64,000 bases of DNA, taken from positions 1 through 64,000 of the forward strand of contig JACRIX010000060.1 in NCBI GenBank assembly GCA_016215645.1, read 5' to 3'. Origin of the DNA: Rhodocyclales bacterium (lineage in GTDB: Bacteria; Pseudomonadota; Gammaproteobacteria; Burkholderiales; Rhodocyclaceae). The translations under genes were made by a program, and so were the position numbers. Shown here in pieces: positions 9,291 through 18,070 of the stretch. Each line of letters starts with the position of its first letter. Position 1 is the stretch's first letter. Below the pieces are notes generated by a model. The model did no database searches, was not told the DNA's origin, and saw nothing but the letters and a program-made list of their open reading frames with translations.

Positions 9291-10607
9291 CTAAAGCTTC
9301 AGCGCGATCAGCGCGATCGAAGGTACGAAGACGATCAGCGCGGTACGCAGCAGGTCGGAAAGCAGGAAGGGTCCAATGCCGATGAAGGTCTCCTTCATCG
9401 GCGTGTCCTTGGCCATGCTGCTGATGATGTACACGTTCATGCCCACCGGCGGCGTGATCAGGCCGATTTCTACCACCATCAGGGCGATGATGCCGAACCA
9501 GATCGCCTTGCCCTCCGGATCGAGGCCCCAGAAATCCATGCCCATGATGATGGGGAAGAAGATCGGGATGGTCAGCAGCAGCATCGACAGGCTGTCCATG
9601 ATGCAGCCGAGGAACAGGTAGATGATGATGATCACCAGCATCACCAGCAACGGCGAAAGGCCGAGGCCAACCACCCACTTGGCGAGTTCGGTCGGCATTT
9701 GCGTCAGCGCCAGGAAGACGTTCATGATGTCGGCGCCAAGCAGGATCAGGAAGATCATGGCCGTGGCCTGCGAAGTGCCATAGACGCATTCGAGGAAACC
9801 GCGCTTCCTCAGGCCACCCGAGCGCCAGGCGACGAACGCGGTGGCGAGCGTACCTACCGCAGCCGCTTCCGTGGGCGTGAAGTAGCCGCCATAGATGCCG
9901 CCGATGACGACGACGAAAATCAGGATAACCGGCCAGGTTTCAAGGATTGCCGCCAGGCGGTCGGCCCAGGTCGCACGCTCGGCGGCGGGTGCAGACGTCG
10001 GATCCACGCGGGCCATGATGGCAATCACGATCCAGTAGCCGAGCATGGCGACAATGCCGGGAATCACGGCGGCCATGAACAGCTTGGCGATGTTTTGCTC
10101 GGTGAGGATGGCGTAGATCACCAGCGGCACCGAGGGTGGGATCAGGATGCCCAGGGTGCCGCCGGCGGCAATCGCCGCCGTCGCCAGGCGCCCGGAATAC
10201 TTGTGCTCGCGCAGCGCCGGCAAGGCCACCTGGCCCATGGTGGCGGCGGTGGCCAGCGAGGAGCCGCAGATCGCGCCGAAACCGGCGCAAGCACCGACCG
10301 CGGCCATGGCCAAACCGCCGCGCCAGTGGCCGATCAGCGTGGCGCCAGCGCGGAACAGGGCCTTGGACAGGCCGCCGTGGGTGGCGAACTGGCCCATCAG
10401 CAGGAACAGCGGCACCACCGAAAGGTCGTAGATCGAGTAGCGCGCGTAGGCCGATGTCTTCATGTAGCTGAGCAAGGGCGAGGGGCCGGCGACCCAGACG
10501 TAGCCGATGCAACCGGCAACCAGCATGGCCATGCCGATGTGGACTCGCAGCACCAGCAGCAGGATCATCAGCCCGCCGATCAGCATGCCTTGTTCGATAC
10601 CGCTCAT
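9291..10607 (-). CDS. dctM: TRAP transporter large permease DctM
   Basis: 438 residues with about a dozen hydrophobic segments, the normal DctM size. The start MSGIEQGMLIGGL is set by a 4-base ATGA overlap with the upstream dctQ stop. The family sequence AGFGAICGSSLATAATMGQVALP and the ILIPPSVPLVIYAILTEQ stretch are seen. Forms the ion-driven channel with DctQ; substrate arrives through DctP. Its position directly downstream of the pad operon on the same strand suggests an aromatic acid such as phenylacetate as substrate, which is inference. Confidence 0.93.
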   Translation of the reverse strand: MSGIEQGMLIGGLMILLLVLRVHIGMAMLVAGCIGYVWVAGPSPLLSYMKTSAYARYSIYDLSVVPLFLLMGQFATHGGLSKALFRAGATLIGHWRGGLAMAAVGACAGFGAICGSSLATAATMGQVALPALREHKYSGRLATAAIAAGGTLGILIPPSVPLVIYAILTEQNIAKLFMAAVIPGIVAMLGYWIVIAIMARVDPTSAPAAERATWADRLAAILETWPVILIFVVVIGGIYGGYFTPTEAAAVGTLATAFVAWRSGGLRKRGFLECVYGTSQATAMIFLILLGADIMNVFLALTQMPTELAKWVVGLGLSPLLVMLVIIIIYLFLGCIMDSLSMLLLTIPIFFPIIMGMDFWGLDPEGKAIWFGIIALMVVEIGLITPPVGMNVYIISSMAKDTPMKETFIGIGPFLLSDLLRTALIVFVPSIALIALKL

Positions 10608-11128
10608 TTGTCGGCTCCGGTGAAATCGACCCAGGCGGTATAGAGGGCCGCACAGCCGAGCAGGAAGAAGGACGGCACCATCGGCGCATAGGCCCACCAG
10701 GTAGGCAGGTTGAGCAACATCGAGGCGTCGCCGTTGGCGCGCAGCTCGAACATGCCCAGCGTGATGCGCCAGGCGAAGACGAAACCGGCGACGGCGAGCA
10801 ACAGGCTGGCGACGATATCGAGGAACTTGTTGAACTTCGGCGGCGCGCTGGTAGTGAAGAAATCGACAATGATGTGGCCGCGGATCATCTGGCAAAAGGG
10901 CAGCGCCATGGACACGGCGACTGCCGACATGGCCTGCACCAGTTCGTAGTCTCCCAGCACGGGCTTGCTGAACAGCGCGCGGCCGACGATGCTGCCCACC
11001 GACATCAGCGACATCGCGATCAGCATCAGCCCGGAACCAATCGCAAAGGCCCGGCAAACCTTGTTCAAAACCCTGCCAACGAGGGCCGCGGGCTGCGCGT
11101 CCTTGTCGACGTATATGGCGTCAGCCAT
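10604..11128 (-). CDS. dctQ: TRAP transporter small permease DctQ
   Basis: 174 residues with four hydrophobic helices, as usual for DctQ. The segment GRALFSKPVLGDYELVQAMSAVAVSMALPF in the first half is family-typical (N-terminus, helix, E-L-V-Q loop). Translationally coupled to dctM by ATGA overlap; 99 bases downstream of dctP. Confidence 0.9.
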   Translation of the reverse strand: MADAIYVDKDAQPAALVGRVLNKVCRAFAIGSGLMLIAMSLMSVGSIVGRALFSKPVLGDYELVQAMSAVAVSMALPFCQMIRGHIIVDFFTTSAPPKFNKFLDIVASLLLAVAGFVFAWRITLGMFELRANGDASMLLNLPTWWAYAPMVPSFFLLGCAALYTAWVDFTGADK

Positions 11129-11227
11129 GAGGAACTCCTAAGTGGTATGCGCTCCCCTGGCTACCCTGGGCCGACAGTGGGGAGTTTGCCGGACACCGCG
11201 CACACGGTGTCCGGCGCGCTGCGCTTG

Positions 11228-12259
11228 TTACTTGGTGTACTTCTTGATCAGGTCCTGTGCCGTCTTGAACAGCTTGGGACCGTCATGCCCGGCCTTGGTC
11301 ATGTTGGCCATCCACTCGTCGTCGAGGTTGTCGGTGGCCTTTTTCCACTTCGCCAGTTCGGCGGCCGGGATCACGTTGATGGTGACACCCGAGGCCTTGG
11401 TTTTCTCGCGGCCGGGGCCGTCGTCGGCTTCCTGGACGCGTCCGGCCATGGCAGAAAACTCGATTCCGGAATTGGCATCGATGACCTTCTTCAGGTCGGC
11501 CGGCAGCGAGTCGTACTTGGCCTTGTTCATGGCGATGGTGAATACCGTGGTGTACAGGGCGTTGTACTTCGGATCGGTCTCGGCGGCGTACTTGACAAGC
11601 TCATTGACCTTGATGCTCGGCACCACCTGGTAAGGAATCACCGCCCCTTCGATGACGCCCTTGGACAGGGCCTCGGGCACGGCGGGAACCGGCATGCCGA
11701 CCGGCGTCGCGCCCATCGCCGCCAGCATCTTGTTGGTCATCCGGGTTGGGGCACGAAACTTCATGCCCTTGAAGTCGTCCATCGACTTCATCTGCTTCTT
11801 GGTGGTGAACAGATAGCCGGGGCCATGCACATGGACAGCGAGAACCTTGACGTCCTTGAATTCGTGCTGGGCATGAGTCTGGGTGAATTCCCAGGCGGCG
11901 CGGCTGGTGGCTTCCGCGTTGGTCATGGTGAACGGCAGTTCGAAGACTTCCGACATCGGGAAGCGGTTGGCGGAATAGCCGAGCACCGTCCACACCACGT
12001 CGGCGACGCCGTCCTTGGCCTGGTCGAACAACTGGGGCGGCGTACCGCCGAGCTGCATGGCCGGGTAGATCTGGCACTTGATGCGGTTGTTGGATTCCTT
12101 GCCCAGCTTGGCACACCAGGGCTCGAATACGCCGGTGTGAATGAAGGTCTGGGCCGACAGGAAGTGGTGCACCTTAAGGGTGACTTCCTGCGCCTGAATC
12201 GCGAACGCGGTTCCGGCAATCGATGCAGCGATCATGGTTTTTGCCAGCAGCTTTTTCAT
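11228..12259 (-). CDS. dctP: TRAP transporter substrate-binding protein DctP
   Basis: 343 residues with a signal peptide (MKKLLAKTMIAASIAGTAFA). Mature DctP-type domain: HHFLSAQTFIHTGVFEPWC near the start, GGTPPQLFDQAKDGVADVVW, and the KGMKFRAPTRMTNKMLAAMGATPVGMP core carrying the conserved carboxylate-binding Arg. First gene of dctPQM. The 185-base gap upstream (12260-12444) separates it from padJ and is AT-richer than its surroundings; it holds the likely promoter, but no clear -10/-35 pair could be fixed. The substrate is probably an organic or aromatic acid. Confidence 0.92.
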   Translation of the reverse strand: MKKLLAKTMIAASIAGTAFAIQAQEVTLKVHHFLSAQTFIHTGVFEPWCAKLGKESNNRIKCQIYPAMQLGGTPPQLFDQAKDGVADVVWTVLGYSANRFPMSEVFELPFTMTNAEATSRAAWEFTQTHAQHEFKDVKVLAVHVHGPGYLFTTKKQMKSMDDFKGMKFRAPTRMTNKMLAAMGATPVGMPVPAVPEALSKGVIEGAVIPYQVVPSIKVNELVKYAAETDPKYNALYTTVFTIAMNKAKYDSLPADLKKVIDANSGIEFSAMAGRVQEADDGPGREKTKASGVTINVIPAAELAKWKKATDNLDDEWMANMTKAGHDGPKLFKTAQDLIKKYTK

Positions 12260-12444
12260 CTACGTCTCCTCTTGGTTTGGCGAGTCTGTCGCCTTATTGA
12301 CATCGGTTTGCCACAAACATACACACGCGATTGAATCTACAGCAGTTTTTCCGCACCGCCAAGCAACATGCACTATAGTTCATGTGGCTTGGCAACGAAC
12401 TCGAACAATAATACATTATCCGCCATTCAAAAACTTGATTCCTG

Positions 12445-13764
12445 TCACTTCGGCCGCTTGTCGATCACGCGCCTGGCCTTGCCAACCAGCGTGCGTTCCA
12501 CCTTGTCGGTCTCGACCACGTGCACCGTGGAGGAAACGCCGACCAGCACCTTGATCCGGTGTTCGACCTCGCCACCGATTTCCTTGCGCTGCTGCTCGGT
12601 CAGCTTGTCGGACAGGTCGGCGCGCACCTCGACGAAGACATCGAGCTTGTCCAGGTGGCCGTCGCGGGTGACCTGCAACTGATACTGGGCGCAGAGTTTG
12701 GGATGCTTGAGCAGGATTTCCTCGATCTGCGTCGGAAACACATTCACGCCACGAATGATCAGCATGTCGTCGCTGCGGCCGGTGATCTTCTCCATGCGCC
12801 GCATGGTCCGCGCCGTGCCCGGCAGCAAGCGGGTCAGATCGCGGGTGCGATAGCGGATGATCGGCAGCGCTTCCTTCGACAGCGAGGTGAACACCAGTTC
12901 GCCCATTTCGCCGTCGTCCAGTACCGCGCCGGTTTCCGGGTGGATGATCTCGGGGTAGAAGTGATCTTCCCAGATGGTCGGGCCGTCCTTGGTCTCGGCG
13001 CATTCGCAGGCCACGCCCGGGCCCATGACTTCCGACAGGCCGTAGATGTCGATGGCATCGATATTGAGCCGTTCCTCGATCTCGCGGCGCATCTCGTTGG
13101 TCCACGGCTCGGCGCCGAAGAGGCCGACGCGCAGACTGGTTTCGCGCGGGTTGATGCCGAGCTTGATCATCTCGTCGGCGATGGTCAGCACGTACGAGGG
13201 CGTACAGCAGATCATGGTCGGCTTGAAATCCTGGATCAGCTGGATCTGCTTCTCGGTCTGGCCGCCCGACATCGGGATCACGGTGGCGCCCAGGGCTTCG
13301 CCGCCATAGTGGGCGCCGAGGCCGCCGGTGAACAGGCCGTAGCCGTAGGAGTTCAGGATCATGTCGTCGGCGCTGCCACCGGCGGCGCGCATCGAACGCG
13401 CCATCAACTGCGCCCACATCGCGATGTCGTTCTTCGTATAGCCGACCACCGTCGGCTTGCCGGTGGTGCCCGACGAGGCGTGGATGCGCACCACATCGCG
13501 CATCGGCGTCGCGAACATGCCGAAGGGATAAGTTTCGCGCAGGTCGGCCTTGGTGGTGAAGGGAAACTTCGCCAGGTCGGAAAGCTGCTTCAGGTCGTCC
13601 GGATGCACACCGGCGGCGTCGTACTTGGCGCGGTAGCGGGGTATGTTGTCGTAGGCGTGCCGGATCGACCACTTCATGCGTTCGAGTTGCACCGCCCGCA
13701 GCTCGTCCTTGCTGGCTTTCTCGATGGCTTCCAGGCCGCTGCCCGGCGATTTCTTTGTGCTCAC
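12445..13764 (-). CDS. padJ: Phenylacetate-CoA ligase (AMP-forming) PadJ
   Basis: 439 residues, the length of phenylacetate-CoA ligases. AMP-binding motif SSGTTGKPTVVGYT at residues 97-110, then FGAEPWT, YGLSEVMGPG and the C-terminal RSDDMLIIRGVNVFPTQIEE block of PaaK-type enzymes. It makes phenylacetyl-CoA from phenylacetate, CoA and ATP. Last gene of the pad operon, starting 11 bases after padI. PaaK would be an equally good family name; the pad context decides the symbol. Confidence 0.93.
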   Translation of the reverse strand: MSTKKSPGSGLEAIEKASKDELRAVQLERMKWSIRHAYDNIPRYRAKYDAAGVHPDDLKQLSDLAKFPFTTKADLRETYPFGMFATPMRDVVRIHASSGTTGKPTVVGYTKNDIAMWAQLMARSMRAAGGSADDMILNSYGYGLFTGGLGAHYGGEALGATVIPMSGGQTEKQIQLIQDFKPTMICCTPSYVLTIADEMIKLGINPRETSLRVGLFGAEPWTNEMRREIEERLNIDAIDIYGLSEVMGPGVACECAETKDGPTIWEDHFYPEIIHPETGAVLDDGEMGELVFTSLSKEALPIIRYRTRDLTRLLPGTARTMRRMEKITGRSDDMLIIRGVNVFPTQIEEILLKHPKLCAQYQLQVTRDGHLDKLDVFVEVRADLSDKLTEQQRKEIGGEVEHRIKVLVGVSSTVHVVETDKVERTLVGKARRVIDKRPK

Positions 13765-13775
13765 CCCTGCTCCCC

Positions 13776-15143
13776 CTATGCCTTTGCCCCGTGGGCCAAT
13801 TGTTTTACAAAGCCGAGATTTTCCACGACCTTGGACTGTATGTGTGAAATCTGATCATCGCTGAGGTGGCGGAAGCGCCCCATGGCTTTCAGGTACTCCG
13901 TCACCGGCAGCGGATCATCGACCGGCCGCGTGAAATGCAGGCCGTCGGCCCGCGTGTACTCCCAGAGCATGACGAAGGTGGTGTCCACGGCCTTGCGCGC
14001 CACTTCCATGTTCTGGTCGGTGGGAAAGCGCCAGCCGGTGGTGCAGGGCGAATACACGTGCAGGTAGGCGAAGCCGCGCCTGGAAGCCTCGATCGCCTTG
14101 TCCAGCTTGTCGTAGAGATCTTCCATGCAGGCCGTGGAGGCCGTGGCGACGTACTCGCAGCGATGATTCACCATGATCAGCGGCAGGTTCTTGGCGTCCT
14201 GGGTCTTGCCCTGCGAGTGCACGCCGCCCGCGCCCTGCCCCACCGGCGTGGTCGAGGTCCAGGCACCGTAGGGCGTGCAGCTCGAACGCTGCATGCCGGT
14301 GTTCATGTAGCCCTCGTTGTCCACCACCATGAACAGGATCTGCTCGTTGCGTTCGGCGGCGCCGGAAAGCGACTGGAAGCCGACGTCCGACGCCCCGCCG
14401 TCACCGGCGATGGCGAGCGCCGTGACCTCGCGGCCGATGCGCTTGTAGTGGCGCTTGACCCCGGCCAGCATGGGCGCGGTGTTGGTCAGCAGCGGATGGA
14501 AGACCGGCACCTTGGTGCCCGTGGTGCCGTTGAAGCCCACCGAACCCATGCCCGGCACGCAGCCCGGCGGCGTCGCCAATACCGTATCCGGCCCGACGCG
14601 ACGCAGGGTGTGGCGCATCAGGAGTTCGGTATTGCAGCCCTGGCAGCCGGCCAGGCCCGGGGCGAACAGGTCTTCCCAGCCGCCGACCTCGTTGTAGATG
14701 CGCGAGGTCGTCACCAGCTTCAGCGCGTCGTGCGGGCAGGCTTTGACACAGGAAGGATTGCCCTCGCACATGTCGCACTTGGCGACGCGGCCGGTGGCCT
14801 CGTCCAGGGCGATGCCGGCGTAGGCACAGCCGACGGTGCACAGCAGGCAATCGACGCACTTGGCTGCGTCCCAGCCAATCACGCCATTCGACAAGTCTTT
14901 GCCCAGGGCACCCGCCGGGCAGACCGTGACGCACTTCGGATCGCCGCACTGGCGGCAGAGCGCGAGTTCATAGCCGGTTTCGGCCGTGCCGCCGATCTGG
15001 ATGCGCGATCTCGCCGTACCCCCCAAGGGGGCTTCCTTCAGGGCGTCGTCAGCGCCGACTTTTGTATTGGCACATGCGCTCATGCAGTCGCCGCAGCCGT
15101 CGCACTTGGCGGCATCGAAGGCGATGGTGTTATAGGCGCCCAT
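13776..15143 (-). CDS. padI: Phenylglyoxylate:acceptor oxidoreductase beta subunit PadI (TPP and Fe-S)
   Basis: 455 residues. The N-terminal 150 residues form a multi-cluster ferredoxin domain with CDGCGDCMSAC, CRQCGDPKCVTVCP, CVDCLLCTVGC and CDMCEGNPSCVKACP. The rest is the thiamine-diphosphate half of a 2-oxoacid:acceptor oxidoreductase (PPGCVPGMGS, GDGGASD followed about 30 residues later by NEGY). It decarboxylates phenylglyoxylate and forms benzoyl-CoA with the other Pad subunits. Between the first two Fe-S motifs the loop is partly encoded by a split copy of the dispersed repeat (KVGADDALKEAPLGGTA). Confidence 0.92.
   Translation of the reverse strand: MGAYNTIAFDAAKCDGCGDCMSACANTKVGADDALKEAPLGGTARSRIQIGGTAETGYELALCRQCGDPKCVTVCPAGALGKDLSNGVIGWDAAKCVDCLLCTVGCAYAGIALDEATGRVAKCDMCEGNPSCVKACPHDALKLVTTSRIYNEVGGWEDLFAPGLAGCQGCNTELLMRHTLRRVGPDTVLATPPGCVPGMGSVGFNGTTGTKVPVFHPLLTNTAPMLAGVKRHYKRIGREVTALAIAGDGGASDVGFQSLSGAAERNEQILFMVVDNEGYMNTGMQRSSCTPYGAWTSTTPVGQGAGGVHSQGKTQDAKNLPLIMVNHRCEYVATASTACMEDLYDKLDKAIEASRRGFAYLHVYSPCTTGWRFPTDQNMEVARKAVDTTFVMLWEYTRADGLHFTRPVDDPLPVTEYLKAMGRFRHLSDDQISHIQSKVVENLGFVKQLAHGAKA
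15011..15063 (-). repeat. Dispersed repeat copy 4, split form (inside padI)
   Basis: On the minus strand the core AAAGTCGGCGCT is followed by about 30 extra bases (ending in a CCCCCTTGGGGG run) and then GGTACGGCGA, the usual right arm. It encodes VGADDALKEAPLGGTA in a loop of the ferredoxin domain. It looks like the standard repeat with an insertion between its halves. Confidence 0.6.
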
Positions 15144-15145
15144 GA

Positions 15146-16405
15146 TTATCTCCAGGTCCGCGACATGATTTCCCGGGCCGTTTTCATTGGCTCGGCGAGG
15201 AAGCGCTCCCTGAGCGGAGCCAGGTCGATGCGGCGCAGGATCAGCTGACTCATCACGCCGGCGTCGAAGAATTCATTGACGCCATAGATGCCGGTCAAGC
15301 GGCCCTCGTGGAAGATCACCTTGAGGTAGCGGCCGCTGGCTTCATCGAAGCGCGTCACCACCTCGCCGCCCTCGGGCACCTTGCTGGAGCCGACCGAAAT
15401 CGCATGGCGGCCGAAGAAGTGGTAAGTATTCACCGGGATTCCACCCGGGTATGCCTTGATCCCCGGATCGCCGGCCATGGCCATGCCGGCGATGCGGCCC
15501 TGCTCGGCGGCATCGGGCAGGATCGCGTTCATCACCCTGGCATCGGAATAGAAACTCTTGGCCTGGGCGCAATCGCCGGCGGCAAATACGTTGGGCACGC
15601 TGGTCTGCATGCTTTCGCTGACCAGGATGCCCTTGTCGCGCGCCACCGTTGCGCCGTCGCCGGCGAGAAAGTCCATGTTCGGCCGCACGCCGGTGGCCAC
15701 CAGCAGCAGGTCGGCTTCCAGCGTGGCGCCGCTTTCCAGCGTCAGCGTCGCCCCGGTGGCAGAAGGAGCGAGCTTGACCACGCGACTGCCGGTAAGGATG
15801 GTGGCGCCGTTGTCGGTGAAGGCCTTTTCGATCAGCGCCGCCGCCGTGGCGTCGAAATAACCATCGGTGAGTTGCCTGGCCATTTCGACGATGGTGACCT
15901 TGGCCCCGGCCTTGACCAGGTTCTCGGCGGCATGCATGCCGACCAGGCCCGCACCCATGACCACGGCCTGCTTCGAGGCCTTCATGGCCGCATTCAGTTG
16001 GGTGGCATCGTCCAGCGTGCGCAGCACGTGGTAGCCGACCTGTTCGATGCCCGGAATCGGCGGAATCGCCGGCGAGGCGCCGGTCGCCAGCAGCAGCTTC
16101 TCGTAGCCGATCTCGCTGCCGTCGGCCAGTTCGGCGGCATTGCGCGCCGGATGCAGTGCCTTCAGCGCCTTGCCGCGCTTGAGGCTGATTTTCTGCTCAG
16201 CGAAGAATTTCTCGTCGCGCAGGAAGACATTGTCGGGCGCGGAGCGGCCGGATACGACGTAGGGCAGCACCGTCGGTGAATACGGCAGGTGCGGATCGCG
16301 GGTCAGCATGGTCAGGCTGCCCTCGGGATCGTGCATGCGGATCGCGGTCAGCGCTTCGAGCGCGGCGTGGCTGCTGCCTACCACCAGGTATTTGGTTTGT
16401 TCCAT
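15146..16405 (-). CDS. padH: Phenylglyoxylate:acceptor oxidoreductase FAD subunit PadH
   Basis: 419 residues of the pyridine-nucleotide-disulfide oxidoreductase class: an FAD-binding Rossmann start (LVVGSSHAALEALTAIR), a second NAD-binding motif VVMGAGLVGMHAAENL near residue 150, and the FAD-contacting NVFAAGDCAQ near 275. It passes electrons from the oxidoreductase core to NAD+ (the known enzyme reduces NAD+). Separated from padI by 2 bases and from padG by 11, in one operon. Confidence 0.9.
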   Translation of the reverse strand: MEQTKYLVVGSSHAALEALTAIRMHDPEGSLTMLTRDPHLPYSPTVLPYVVSGRSAPDNVFLRDEKFFAEQKISLKRGKALKALHPARNAAELADGSEIGYEKLLLATGASPAIPPIPGIEQVGYHVLRTLDDATQLNAAMKASKQAVVMGAGLVGMHAAENLVKAGAKVTIVEMARQLTDGYFDATAAALIEKAFTDNGATILTGSRVVKLAPSATGATLTLESGATLEADLLLVATGVRPNMDFLAGDGATVARDKGILVSESMQTSVPNVFAAGDCAQAKSFYSDARVMNAILPDAAEQGRIAGMAMAGDPGIKAYPGGIPVNTYHFFGRHAISVGSSKVPEGGEVVTRFDEASGRYLKVIFHEGRLTGIYGVNEFFDAGVMSQLILRRIDLAPLRERFLAEPMKTAREIMSRTWR

Positions 16406-16416
16406 GGCCCCTGTCC

Positions 16417-17661
16417 TCAGTCGTTCTCGTTGAGCCAGACCGGCTCGGTGGATGCCGGGCCGCTGAGCAGGGCTTCGGTCGCTTCGATGACGCGATGGAA
16501 GTGCCCAACAGTGATGTCCGCCCCGGCCAGGCCACCGATGAAGCTTTGCGCAGGCACGTGGCGGCCGAGGCGATACAGCGCGCCCAGCGTCTCCTGGTAC
16601 ATCGGGCCGCAGTTCCAGCGGAAGCCGACGGAACGATCGACCACGCCGAGCGCCCGGACGTTCTTCAGCGATTTCATCAGTACGTCGACCGGGAAAGGGC
16701 TGAAGGTCTTGATCTTGATCAGGCCGACTTTCTTGCCGGCATCGCGCGCCTCGTCGATCGCATCCTTGCCGGCGCCGCTCATGCTGCCCAGGGTCATGAT
16801 CGCGTAGTCGGCATCCTCCATGCGGTAGTCCTCGACCAGCGGCGCATAGCTGCGGCCGAAGCGCTTAGCCCACTCCTCATGCACTTCCTCGATCACGCGC
16901 AGCGAATTCTGCATGCCGCGGCACTGACCCTTGCGGTAACGGACGAAGGTTGACGGCCCGCGGCCAGAGGACCCACCGGTCAGCGGATCGACCGCCATCG
17001 GCCGCAGCGGATCGAGGGCGACATGCCAGTTCACATCCTTGACGCCCATGAAGGCATCGACCTCGGCCTGGTCCGGCAACTCGACGCGCGAGGTGCCATA
17101 GGAAAGATAATTGCCGTCGAGGCAGACATTTACCGGCAGCATCACGTCGTGGTGTTCGGCGATCTTGAAGGCCATGATGGTGGTGTCGAGCACTTCCTGC
17201 ACGGTCTCGCAATACACCTGCACCCAGCCCACCTCGCGCACGGTCATCGCATCCTGGTGCCCACCCCACACCGACTGCGGCGTGATGCCGTCGCGTGTGA
17301 CGATGGACATCACGATCGGCAGGCGCATGCCCGAAGTACGGAAGTAGGGTTCGAACATGAAGGCCAGGCCCGGACCGCAGGTCGCCGTGTAGGTGCGGGC
17401 GCCGGCCAGCGCGCCACCCTGTAGCACGGAGAGCACCGAATGCTCGCCCTCGGCATCGACGATGTCGGCATCCATGCGGCCATCGGCGATCAGCTTGGCG
17501 ACGTGCTCGACCAGTGAGGATTGCGGCGTGATCGGATACACCGCCACCATGTCCGGGCGCGCCAGCGCCACGCCCAGCGCGGCGGCTTCGTTGCCCTCGC
17601 AGAGGATGACCTTCTGTTTCGGCTTCGCCTCAACGGGCGCTTCGAGAGTGGTGGTACTCAT
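16417..17661 (-). CDS. padG: Phenylglyoxylate:acceptor oxidoreductase alpha subunit PadG
   Basis: 414 residues from MSTTTLEAPVEAK, chosen because GGAGG lies 8 bases upstream. 2-oxoacid oxidoreductase alpha family: EGNEAAALGVALARPDMVAVYPITPQS at the start of the pyrimidine-binding domain, VDAEGEHSVLSVLQGGALAGART, and the CoA-side domain to the C-terminus. It partners PadI and PadE. Upstream lies an unusual 112-base gap to padF in an otherwise tight operon. Confidence 0.92.
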   Translation of the reverse strand: MSTTTLEAPVEAKPKQKVILCEGNEAAALGVALARPDMVAVYPITPQSSLVEHVAKLIADGRMDADIVDAEGEHSVLSVLQGGALAGARTYTATCGPGLAFMFEPYFRTSGMRLPIVMSIVTRDGITPQSVWGGHQDAMTVREVGWVQVYCETVQEVLDTTIMAFKIAEHHDVMLPVNVCLDGNYLSYGTSRVELPDQAEVDAFMGVKDVNWHVALDPLRPMAVDPLTGGSSGRGPSTFVRYRKGQCRGMQNSLRVIEEVHEEWAKRFGRSYAPLVEDYRMEDADYAIMTLGSMSGAGKDAIDEARDAGKKVGLIKIKTFSPFPVDVLMKSLKNVRALGVVDRSVGFRWNCGPMYQETLGALYRLGRHVPAQSFIGGLAGADITVGHFHRVIEATEALLSGPASTEPVWLNEND

Positions 17662-17664
17662 GCC

Positions 17665-17787
17665 GCTGCCTCCGATCGCATGTCGATAGTTCTTTGGTCG
17701 GCGCGTCGGCAGCATGCAGCAATCGCGGACGCTACGCCCCCGCTCGCTTCGCTCACGGGTCCCCCTCCGCTGCTCATGCTGCCTCCG
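17665..17787. repeat. Gap between padF and padG bounded by a 10-base direct repeat
   Basis: GCTGCCTCCG occurs at 17665-17674 (the ribosome site of padG on the minus strand) and again at 17778-17787 (the last codons of padF). The sequence between them contains CCCCCGCTCGCTTCGCTCACGGG and matches no gene. It resembles a small insertion or duplication that gave padG a second copy of its translation-initiation region. Confidence 0.4.
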
Positions 17788-18070
17788 GAATCATGGTGAT
17801 CGCGCGTTGCGGGCATTCGTTGGCGCAGATGCCGCAGCCCTTGCAGGTCTTCAGGTTGAAATCGAACCAGGCCGGCTTTTCCTCGACGCACTGCACCGGA
17901 CAGTAGAGCCAGCAGACGGCGCATTTCACGCACTTGTCGCGATCGACCACCGGCCGCATGCTGCGCCAGTCGCCAGGCAGCATCGGACTCATGACGGTGG
18001 CGACGGGGCTCAGGTCGTCGGGTACATTGGCCTGGACCAGGTTGAACATCGGATAGCTGCTGTGCCTCAT
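17774..18070 (-). CDS. padF: Phenylglyoxylate:acceptor oxidoreductase delta subunit PadF (ferredoxin)
   Basis: 98 residues with two 4Fe-4S motifs: CVKCAVCWLYCPVQC (about residues 48-62) and CKGCGICANECP (about 75-86). The delta-subunit ferredoxin of 2-oxoacid oxidoreductases carries electrons between the TPP site and the flavin subunit. Its ATG overlaps the padE stop by 4 bases, so the two are translationally coupled. Confidence 0.9.
   Translation of the reverse strand: MRHSSYPMFNLVQANVPDDLSPVATVMSPMLPGDWRSMRPVVDRDKCVKCAVCWLYCPVQCVEEKPAWFDFNLKTCKGCGICANECPQRAITMIPEAA

Noticed and set aside
13370-13400. GTCGTCGGCGCTGCCACCGG in padJ as a repeat copy
   Set aside because: Only TCGGCGCTG matches; the A before GTC and the right arm are missing, and the residues are normal for the enzyme.
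12520-13854. 444-codon antisense open frame across padJ
   Set aside because: His/Gly/Asp-rich shadow of the ligase gene.
16717-16745. AAAGTCGGCCTG in padG as a repeat copy
   Set aside because: Core differs at two positions and the codons (KKVGLIK) look ordinary.
18067-18070. padE-padF as pyruvate:ferredoxin oxidoreductase subunits
   Set aside because: Family overlap is real, but padBCD, padH and padJ neighbours match the phenylglyoxylate enzyme set.
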